Shown here piece by piece: positions 7,034 to 11,396 of a stretch of DNA of 11,396 bases (the stretch's first letter is position 1; the number at the start of each line of letters is the position of its first letter). The DNA is from an uncultured Solobacterium sp. Lineage in GTDB: Bacteria; Bacillota_I; Bacilli_A; Erysipelotrichales; Erysipelotrichaceae. The DNA is taken from NCBI GenBank assembly GCA_900543035.1, contig UQPV01000061.1, positions 1-11,396 of the forward strand, in the 5' to 3' direction. The notes below the pieces were generated by a model, which ran no database searches, was not told where the DNA came from, and saw nothing but the letters and a program-made list of their open reading frames with translations. A program made the translations under genes and the position numbers.

Positions 7034-7813
7034 ATGCATACGAAACGAATCATTCCCTGTCTGGATGTCAAGGAAGGGAAAGTCGTCAAAGGGGTCAACT
7101 TTGTCGGACTGAAGGAAGTCGGAGATCCGGTAGAGCTGGCCAGACAATATTATGAACAAGGCGCGGATGAGATCGTCTTTCTGGACATCAGCGCGACACA
7201 CGAGGGCAGGAAGACGATGGCCGATGTGGCCAGAGAAGTGGCCAAGGTCATCTTCATCCCCTTCACCATCGGCGGCGGCATCCGCACCATCGACGATATC
7301 CGGACGCTGCTGCGCGCCGGCGCGGACAAGGTCTCGCTGAACTCAGCGGCCGTGCGTGATCCACAGCTGGTCAAAGCGGGCGCTGAGATCTTCGGCAGTC
7401 AGTGCATCGTGGCAGCCATCGACGCCAAGCGCAGGGCAGACGACAGCGGCTGGAATGTCGTGATCAACGGCGGACGCATCGATACCGGCATCGATCTGCT
7501 GGAGTGGGTCGCCGAGGTGACCAGGCTGGGCGCCGGAGAGATCCTGTTGACGAGCATGGACGCGGATGGGACGAAGCAGGGCTTCGACCTGCCGATGCTG
7601 CAGGCCGTGAACGAGATCATCGATGTGCCGCTGATCGCCTCTGGCGGATGCGGAAACATCCAGCATATCGAGGATGTGCTGAAGGAAGACGCACACGCGG
7701 CAGATGCCGCCCTTGCGGCCAGCATCTTCCATTATGGGGAACACACTGTGGGAGAGGTCAAAGACCATCTTTCTGCCCATGGCATTCCAGTCAGGATGAA
7801 GGTGAGATCATGA
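7034..7813 (+). CDS. hisF: Imidazole glycerol phosphate synthase, cyclase subunit HisF, 259 aa
   Basis: HisF closes the imidazole ring, turning PRFAR and ammonia into IGP and AICAR. The paralogy with HisA is evident. Catalytic D11 lies in [12 protein letters not shown] and D130 in [14 protein letters not shown] (80-85), GADKVSLNS (96-104) and [13 protein letters not shown] near 172-184 are the expected barrel-loop signatures. I chose ATG 7034 because GGGAGGA lies eight or so bases upstream and [12 protein letters not shown] is the classic N-terminus; the in-frame ATG at 7016 lies inside hisA and adds six atypical residues. The stop overlaps hisI. Confidence 0.97.
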   Translation: MHTKRIIPCLDVKEGKVVKGVNFVGLKEVGDPVELARQYYEQGADEIVFLDISATHEGRKTMADVAREVAKVIFIPFTIGGGIRTIDDIRTLLRAGADKVSLNSAAVRDPQLVKAGAEIFGSQCIVAAIDAKRRADDSGWNVVINGGRIDTGIDLLEWVAEVTRLGAGEILLTSMDADGTKQGFDLPMLQAVNEIIDVPLIASGGCGNIQHIEDVLKEDAHAADAALAASIFHYGEHTVGEVKDHLSAHGIPVRMKVRS

Positions 7814-8166
7814 TCGATGGATCATTGCTGCAGAAGATCGATTTTGCCAAGCAGGGCGGACTGATCCCGGCCATCGTGCAGGATGCTGAAAACGGACAGG
7901 TGCTCATGCTGGCCTATATGTCAGCGGAAAGCCTGAAGATCACCCTGGAGAAGAAGCTGGCTTGTTATTATTCCCGCAGCAGGAAAGAACTGTGGCTCAA
8001 GGGAGAGACGAGCGGCCATTATCAGCATGTGAAGGAGATCGCCTTGGACTGTGATGAAGACACTTTGCTGCTGAAGGTCATCCAGGATGGCGCTGCCTGC
8101 CATACCGGGGCACGCAGCTGCTTTTACCGCACGCTGTATAAGGAGGAAGAGCAACATGGAAAATGA
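7810..8166 (+). CDS. hisI: Phosphoribosyl-AMP cyclohydrolase HisI, 118 aa
   Basis: HisI opens the adenine ring of phosphoribosyl-AMP using zinc and magnesium. Typical sequences are [16 protein letters not shown] (55-70), the metal-binding aspartates in LDCDEDTLL (D80, D82, D84, with C81), and the zinc cysteines C97 (AACHTG) and C104 (SCF). It is a stand-alone domain: the HisE activity often fused at its C-terminus is a separate gene here. The ATG overlaps the hisF stop as ATGA with AAGGTGAG upstream. A longer in-frame open stretch from 7402 merely reads through hisF in another frame. Confidence 0.95.
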   Translation: MIDGSLLQKIDFAKQGGLIPAIVQDAENGQVLMLAYMSAESLKITLEKKLACYYSRSRKELWLKGETSGHYQHVKEIALDCDEDTLLLKVIQDGAACHTGARSCFYRTLYKEEEQHGK

Positions 8167-8485
8167 AATGAAGGCATTGTATGAGACCGTGGTCAGCCGC
8201 AAGACCCATGCGGAAGAAGGAAGCTACACCGCCTATCTCTATGAAAAAGGTCTGGAAAAGATCCTGAAAAAGGTCGGCGAGGAATGCACGGAAGTCATCA
8301 TCGCCGCCATGAAAGAAGACAGCCATGATGAAGTGGTCAATGAGATCGGCGATCTCATCTATCATCTGTTCGTGATGATGGCGGAAAAGGGCATCACGCT
8401 GGATGAAGTCAATGAAGAATTAAGCCGTCGCGCGCAGAAGACCGGCAATCTCAAGCCTGAGCGCCGCAAGATCGAGAAATACTGA
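8156..8485 (+). CDS. hisE: Phosphoribosyl-ATP diphosphatase HisE, 109 aa
   Basis: HisE hydrolyses phosphoribosyl-ATP to phosphoribosyl-AMP and pyrophosphate. It belongs to the all-alpha MazG-like NTP pyrophosphohydrolase group; the magnesium-binding acidic residues appear in [10 protein letters not shown] (E42, E43, E46) and NEIGDLIYH (E63, D66). [16 protein letters not shown] precedes them as usual. ATG 8156 has AGGAGG nine bases upstream (8141-8146). It overlaps the last 11 nt of hisI in another frame, as if a fused hisIE gene had been split or never joined. The stop overlaps the next gene's ATG. Confidence 0.95.
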   Translation: MENEMKALYETVVSRKTHAEEGSYTAYLYEKGLEKILKKVGEECTEVIIAAMKEDSHDEVVNEIGDLIYHLFVMMAEKGITLDEVNEELSRRAQKTGNLKPERRKIEKY

Positions 8486-9090
8486 TGTTTGACCTTGAAA
8501 CGCTGAAAGCCAATCTCATCGCCAAAGGATATGAAGTCAGCTGTTTTGATACCGCTGAAGAAGCGGCAGATTATCTGGATGCGCAGATCGATCAGAAAAG
8601 CGTCGGCTTCGGCGGATCGATGACGCTGAAGCAGATGGGGCTGTATGCGCGGCTGAACCGGCATAATACGGTGTATTGGCACTGGGAGCCGGGACAGCGC
8701 ACAGACGCGCAGTGCCGTCAGCTGGCCAATGCCGCGCAGATCTATCTCTCTTCGGTCAACGGCTTAGCCATGAGCGGAGAGATCGTGAACATCGACGGCA
8801 GATGCAACCGCGTAGCTTCTATCATTTACGGACATGAGAAGGTCTACTTGATCGTGGGAGAAAACAAGATCGAAGCGGATATGGAGCGTGCCTTGCATCG
8901 TGCGCGCAACATCGCCGCCCCGCGCAATGCTCAGCGCCTCGGGGTGCAGACACCTTGTGCCGTGAAGGGAGAGCGCTGCTTTGATTGCAGCAGCCCGCAG
9001 CGGATCTGCAAAGGATTGTCCATCTTATGGGAAGCGCCTACCGGCAGTGCTGTTGAGGTGGTCTTGATTCGCGAAGATCTCGGATATTGA
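8485..9090 (+). CDS. LUD-domain protein (DUF162, LutC/YkgG-like), 201 aa
   Basis: The protein has features of the LUD family whose members LutB/LutC take part in lactate oxidation: VGFGGSMTLKQMGL near 40-53, the central SSVNGLAMSGEIVNIDG (89-105), RVASIIYGHEKVYLIVG (109-125) and a C-terminal four-cysteine cluster C158-x6-C165-x2-C168-x6-C175. The cluster could bind metal or an iron-sulfur cluster, but that is inference. It is a single-domain form without LutA or LutB beside it, so a lactate role is not supported by context. Its ATG overlaps the hisE stop (TGATG) with no strong ribosome binding site, so it is translated by coupling and must be co-expressed with the his genes under the T-box. 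The link to histidine synthesis is unknown. Confidence 0.88.
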   Translation: MFDLETLKANLIAKGYEVSCFDTAEEAADYLDAQIDQKSVGFGGSMTLKQMGLYARLNRHNTVYWHWEPGQRTDAQCRQLANAAQIYLSSVNGLAMSGEIVNIDGRCNRVASIIYGHEKVYLIVGENKIEADMERALHRARNIAAPRNAQRLGVQTPCAVKGERCFDCSSPQRICKGLSILWEAPTGSAVEVVLIREDLGY

Positions 9091-9103
9091 AAGGAGCATA
9101 GCC

Positions 9104-9652
9104 ATGGAGCGGGAAGCAGAACGATGCACCGTAGATTTTTCCTTCGTGCATCAGCATGGCAATGACGTGACAGAACTGATCGATGCGTCGGCTGGCAGTT
9201 CCGTATTGGATCTGGGCTGCGGCAACGGTGCTTTGACGACCAGGCTGTAAGAGAAAGAATATCAGGTCTGTCGCGCTGCTTCGCCTTGCCGGATAAACGT
9301 ATCCGCAGCTTGCGTTCGTGCGGGCGGATGCGTTTCAAGCGCATGGATATGTATATGAAAACCCCTTCTATTTTTCCTCGATCGCATAATATTCAGCCAT
9401 GCTGGATGAGACAGGCTTTGAGGTAAGATATGCTATTCTCTTTGACCGGTCTGCCCATTAAAAGGAAATGATGGTCTGTGCGATAGGATCACGATGTTTC
9501 TGAAAGAAACGCTGGTCATCATCCGCACAGAAGATCAAAAATCTGTGCTTGACCAAGCCGTAAATAGCTTGAAGACGAAGCTATGTCACGATAATGAGCG
9601 GCATGTTGATTATGTCCGTCTGCGCATGAAGGCGATCAAGATCAAAGAGTAA
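9104..9652 (+). pseudogene. Class I SAM-dependent methyltransferase, broken
   Basis: The reading begins at ATG 9104 behind AAGGAG and gives a clear SAM-binding motif I (VLDLGCGNGALT) near residues 37-48, then hits TAA at 9248-9250 where an RLKEKGYQV-like continuation is expected. Later pieces in shifted frames still read like the same family: YPQLAFVRADAFQ (about 9287-9340), a C-terminal part with FYFSSIA, YSAMLDETGFEVRYAILFDR (about 9396-9455), and a final segment RITMFLKE... to VDYVRLRMKAIKIKE ending at TAA 9650-9652. The total is about 180 codons where relatives have about 250, so the middle is deleted as well. Tam/UbiE-type small-molecule methyltransferases have this ending, but the substrate is unknown. 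It lies 13 bases after the LUD gene in the same transcript. Confidence 0.85.
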
Positions 9653-9653
9653 G

Positions 9654-9683
9654 AAAAAACTGCCGCGTTGATGGCAGTTTTTT
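9654..9683 (+). terminator. Intrinsic terminator of the his transcription unit
   Basis: AAAAAACTGCC (9654-9664) and GGCAGTTTTTT (9673-9683) form a perfect 11-bp stem with an 8-nt loop, directly after the methyltransferase pseudogene stop. The A-run and T-run make it potentially bidirectional. It is the first convincing terminator after 1036, so transcription from the T-box probably extends about 8.9 kb to here. Confidence 0.92.
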
Positions 9684-9789
9684 CGTATGACGGGCAGTTG
9701 CTATAAATAGCAGTATGTAGATGTAATTGAACTTCGTTCTTGTTAAAAGGTTTATTTGCAGTATGAAGGATAGACAGAAAAAAACTTTA

Positions 9790-9831
9790 AAAAAATTCAT
9801 AAGAAATGCCTTGCTTTCTAATGAATTTTTT
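9790..9831. terminator. Long AT-rich hairpin, possible bidirectional terminator
   Basis: AAAAAATTCAT (9790-9800) and ATGAATTTTTT (9821-9831) are perfect complements. After one A/A mismatch the stem continues with AGAAA (9802-9806) and TTTCT (9815-9819), leaving an 8-nt loop. Both strands end in a T-run, so it could terminate transcription either way, but the stem is weak in GC and there is no clear gene just before it. Confidence 0.4.
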
Positions 9832-9948
9832 AATCTGCTGTTTATAATTATGCATAATAGAAATAGAGGGGAAGTTAAATTTGATTTTTAGTATCATCTT
9901 GTGAGACAGGATACGTCGATCGTATGTTGGTAAAATGTCAAAATGAAT

Positions 9949-9975
9949 CTTTTCAAAGACACCACTTTTGAAAAG
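9949..9975. repeat. Perfect 9-bp inverted repeat
   Basis: CTTTTCAAA (9949-9957) and TTTGAAAAG (9967-9975) are exact complements with a 9-nt spacer. It is neither GC-rich nor followed by a T-run, so an operator or a chance AT-rich repeat is likelier than a terminator. Confidence 0.4.
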
Positions 9976-10075
9976 AGACCAAGTTTATATTTAAGATGCC
10001 ATGAAGAAGAAATGTTAAAGTATATTTTGTGAAAAGTTGTGGAGATTGTTTGGAGGTAAGTAAAAAACGCAGGCG

Positions 10076-10096
10076 TATCGAAATAATGATTCGATA
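10076..10096. promoter_or_regulatory. Operator-like palindrome TATCGAA-N7-TTCGATA
   Basis: TATCGAA (10076-10082) and TTCGATA (10090-10096) are perfect half sites separated by 7 nt. They end 24 bases before the start of the DUF3990 remnant and just ahead of its GAAGGAGGG ribosome binding site. The placement suits a repressor operator, and a MarR-type regulator remnant lies in the same cluster, but a link between them is inference. No -35/-10 pair is obvious here. Confidence 0.35.
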
Positions 10097-10119
10097 TTTG
10101 CAGAGAAGGAGGGATAATT

Positions 10120-10475
10120 ATGATTTTATATCATGGCAGCAATGGGGTCGTATCAAAGCTTAAGCTGATTCAGCGAAATCGCTTTTTCTGAATGCTCTGT
10201 TCTGTATTTTGTTGAGCCAGGAGAAGAATGGTTGGACTCTGTATCAGATAACTTCTGGTTATTATAAGGGAGAAGACTATGATCTTATTCTTGGGCCAAT
10301 GGCCAATGATGATGTGTATCGGACATTTACTTTCTATACTGCTGGCATATTGACAAAGGAGCAGGCCTTGGAACAACTCAAAATCAAGAAACTATATGAT
10401 CAGTTAGTGTTGACATCAGTAAAGGCTTTATCGTACTTACGATTTGTCGGTACTGTGCCAGAGGAGGAGTTTTGA
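10120..10475 (+). pseudogene. DUF3990 protein, internally deleted and frameshifted
   Basis: Starting at ATG 10120 behind AGAAGGAGGG, the first 23 codons (MILYHGSNGVVSKLKLIQRN...) are the typical DUF3990 N-terminus, ending at TGA 10189-10191. The middle, where relatives have the DFGxGFYxTT segment, is missing. The end survives in two frames: FVEPGEEWLDSVSDN in one, then a shift near 10250 and GYYKGEDYDLILGPMANDDV onward, through AGILTKEQALEQLKIKKLY and KALSYLRFVG, to TGA 10473-10475. Relatives are about 150-170 residues; about 115 codons remain. DUF3990 proteins occur in small clusters in gut Bacillota and their YHGS start recalls ADP-ribosyltransferase-like folds; the native activity is not known to me. 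Confidence 0.85.
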
Positions 10476-10603
10476 TGGTGGATAAAAAGTTTGAAGCAGT
10501 TTTGACTTTACTGGTTCCTCAGGTAGTTCAGTTAATTGGTGAAAATTATACTGTGGATGAGATAGTAGCAGCTAAAGCATTTTATAGATCTAAGGTATAT
10601 TAA
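10475..10603 (+). pseudogene. Small DUF3990-partner protein, 3' truncated (42 codons left)
   Basis: ATG 10475 overlaps the stop of the DUF3990 remnant (TGATG) and has GAGGAGG upstream. It reads MVDKKFEAVLTLLVPQVVQL and on to ENYTVDEIVAAKAFYRSKVY, then stops at TAA 10601-10603. Small proteins with this start accompany DUF3990 genes in related bacteria and, as I recall, are roughly twice as long, so the C-terminal half appears lost. The sequence right after (from about 10594 in another frame) is already the MarR remnant, so a deletion junction lies near 10600. The function is unknown; a toxin-antitoxin-like pairing with DUF3990 is speculation. Confidence 0.65.
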
Positions 10604-10964
10604 ACGTAGTTTGTGAATTTGATATCAGTGTTGGGGAAGAACCTTATTTCATGGTACTGGCACAAAATGATGGCCTAACACAAGACGAATTAACGAAAAT
10701 TGTCAAAGTCGATAAAGCTGCTACAGCGCGAAGAATCAGGTCATTAGAAAAAAAGAAATTGTTTTTCGAAAAACTGACCCTGAGGATAAAAGAAATAAAA
10801 AACTATATGGAACAGAAAAGGGAAAATTACAATATAAACCTCTATGTGAAGCCTTAAAAAAATTCAATCAAGAGCTAACATCAGACTGGACCGTTGAACA
10901 ATATGAAATGGTTTATCAAAGTTTGGAACAGTTGCAAAATCGATTTGAATTCCATAACAAATAA
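10594..10964 (+). pseudogene. MarR-family transcription regulator, N-terminally truncated and frameshifted
   Basis: The remnant reads CEFDISVGEEPYFMVLAQNDGLTQDELTKIVKVDKAATARRIRSLEKK, the winged-helix recognition part of MarR proteins (the DKAATARxIRSLE segment is very typical). The frame is then lost in the T-run 10762-10766, where restoring one T gives FRKTDPEDKRNKKLYGTEKG, the expected wing, followed by a C-terminal dimerisation helix ending ...QLQNRFEFHNK at TAA 10962-10964. The first 30 or so residues, including the N-terminal dimerisation helix and any start codon, are missing. A functional product is very unlikely. What it regulated is unknown, though in this family the targets are often adjacent transporters or the regulator itself. 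Confidence 0.88.
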
Positions 10965-10993
10965 ATTGGAATTTTACAAAGGAGTGTGATTGT

Positions 10994-11230
10994 ATGAAAA
11001 TCATAAAAATCATTTTATCTATAATAATAATGCTTTTCGCTGTATTAGGATTAGTGAAAATTCTTCCTTTTGACATAGCAAACCCGATTATGCTTGTATC
11101 ACTTGCCACTCTCTTACTATTAAGAAGTATAGAATATAAAAATAATCGAGATAAAGGCGGTTTTATTATGACCTGTTTAACCGCAGTATTTGTCTATGTT
11201 GTAGTGATTTACAATGTTTTTATAGGATAG
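10994..11230 (+). CDS. Small membrane protein, DUF3953-like, 78 aa
   Basis: This intact gene begins at ATG 10994 with AAAGGAG about eleven bases upstream and ends at TAG 11228-11230. The basic start MKIIK leads into hydrophobic segments at about residues 5-25 (IILSIIIMLFAVLGLVKIL), 30-44 (NPIMLVSLATLLLL) and, after a charged stretch EYKNNRDKGG, 57-76 (MTCLTAVFVYVVVIYNVFI). The layout and length match DUF3953 proteins of Bacillota, a family with no assigned function that I know. It lies 29 bases after the broken MarR gene and just before an IS256 remnant, and is the only gene of this downstream block that looks undamaged. Family assignment is by pattern and is moderately sure. Confidence 0.7.
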   Translation: MKIIKIILSIIIMLFAVLGLVKILPFDIANPIMLVSLATLLLLRSIEYKNNRDKGGFIMTCLTAVFVYVVVIYNVFIG

Positions 11231-11232
11231 GA

Positions 11233-11396
11233 AAATCTCAGTTTATCAACAAGTTAAATAAAGCGATAAATTCCAATTTTAGAAAGGTAACGAAAAAAGG
11301 AGCGTTCCCCAATGAGACCGCGTTGCTCAAGCTGTTATATCTACGAGTTATGGAATTAGAGAAGAAGTGGCAAAATGGGCATATAGCGAACTGGTC
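11233..11396 (+). pseudogene. IS256-family (mutator type) transposase, C-terminal fragment running off the window
   Basis: The frame from 11233 reads KSQFINKLNKAINSNFRKV, then TKKGAFPNETALLKLLYLRV and MELEKKWQNGHIANW, and is still open at the window edge. This is the C-terminal part of IS256/mutator transposases, where relatives have a TNAIESLNS-type segment followed by FRKVTKxxGxFPxxxALLKLLYL and EKKW. The N-terminal DDE catalytic region is absent: the fragment begins two bases after the stop of the DUF3953 gene with no start codon or ribosome binding site. So only a 3' scar is visible, and the full end with its inverted repeat must lie to the right. Confidence 0.85.

Larger units (their letters stand above)
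9684..10119. other. AT-rich intergenic region with hairpins, no convincing gene
   Basis: Some 430 bases without a recognisable gene. A 42-codon frame (9763-9891, MKDRQKKTLKKFIRN...) and a 28-codon frame from ATG 9943 have no ribosome binding site and no family resemblance. The region holds three strong inverted repeats, listed separately. Just before the DUF3990 remnant, 10057-10119 reads VSKKRRRIEIMIRYLQ behind a GGAGG, faintly like the start of the small DUF3791 proteins often found beside DUF3990, but it lacks a start codon and most of the length. Confidence 0.5.

Noticed and set aside
7402..7809. In-frame N-terminal extension of hisI
   Set aside because: It is an Arg-rich shadow of hisF; HisI homology begins at ATG 7810, with its own ribosome binding site and stop-start overlap.
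5695..7813. Similarity between hisA and hisF as a possible repeat or duplication
   Set aside because: It reflects the ancient half-barrel paralogy of these families, not a recent duplication.
8087..8155. In-frame N-terminal extension of hisE
   Set aside because: It reads through hisI in another frame; HisE similarity and the AGGAGG site support ATG 8156.
9763..9891. 42-codon frame MKDRQKKTLKK...
   Set aside because: No proper ribosome binding site, low-complexity lysine and phenylalanine content from an AT-rich hairpin, and no family resemblance.
9909..9925. Short palindrome ATACG-TCGAT-CGTAT
   Set aside because: Five-base arms only, with no neighbouring promoter or gene; not distinguishable from chance.
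10165..10194. Inverted repeat ATTCAG...CTGAAT with inner AGCG/CGCT
   Set aside because: Short arms inside a degraded coding sequence; most likely chance.
10209..10250. ATG 10209 as start of an 88-aa protein
   Set aside because: Only the part after about 10250 is DUF3990-like; the preceding codons are out of frame with the VEPGEEWLD segment, so the ATG is an artefact of the frameshift.
10651..10857. 68-aa MarR-like CDS starting at ATG 10651
   Set aside because: MarR similarity begins before this ATG and leaves the frame at 10762-10766, so this is a fragment of the pseudogene rather than a gene.
1..11396. CRISPR array, tRNA, rRNA or phage genes
   Set aside because: No regularly spaced direct repeats, no cloverleaf or rRNA segments and no phage-like proteins were seen on either strand.

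Overview
The window is dominated by a complete, tightly packed histidine biosynthesis operon on the + strand (hisZ-hisG-hisD-hisC-hisB-hisH-hisA-hisF-hisI-hisE, 1056-8485). It continues by translational coupling into a LUD/LutC-like gene (8485-9090) and then a broken SAM methyltransferase gene (9104-9652), and ends at a strong intrinsic terminator (9654-9683). A T-box leader (about 785-1036) with a CAC histidine specifier precedes hisZ. T-box control, short-form HisG with HisZ, GGAGG ribosome binding sites and the IS256, MarR, DUF3953 and DUF3990 relatives all point to a Bacillota genome. The protein sequences look like a gut Erysipelotrichia or Clostridia relative, but I cannot name the species.

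Layout. Positions 1-240 have no recognisable gene. They hold a dense series of inverted repeats and a possible IS256-type end. On the - strand, 241-447 is an open stretch that looks like the C-terminus of an unidentified protein, and 470-640 is a 56-aa, two-membrane-segment protein with a good ribosome binding site. Positions 640-780 form a divergent promoter region with two palindromes resembling Fur-family boxes, followed by the his promoter. Positions 785-9683 are the his transcription unit. Positions 9684-10119 are AT-rich with several hairpins and no convincing gene. Positions 10120-10964 are a graveyard: a broken DUF3990 gene, a truncated small partner gene and a MarR-type regulator lacking its N-terminus and carrying a frameshift. 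An intact DUF3953-like small membrane protein follows (10994-11230). The window closes inside the C-terminal part of an IS256-family transposase (11233-11396).

How it works together. HisZ and short HisG form the regulated first enzyme. HisE and HisI, here separate genes, process PR-ATP, then HisA, HisH/HisF, HisB, HisC and HisD complete the route. Every step is present except histinol-phosphate phosphatase (histidinol-phosphate phosphatase), which must lie elsewhere. Uncharged tRNA-His is expected to switch on the whole unit, including the LUD gene, through the T-box. The operon is visibly GC-richer than its flanks, and all the clear gene decay sits downstream of hisE. I see no CRISPR array, tRNA or rRNA.
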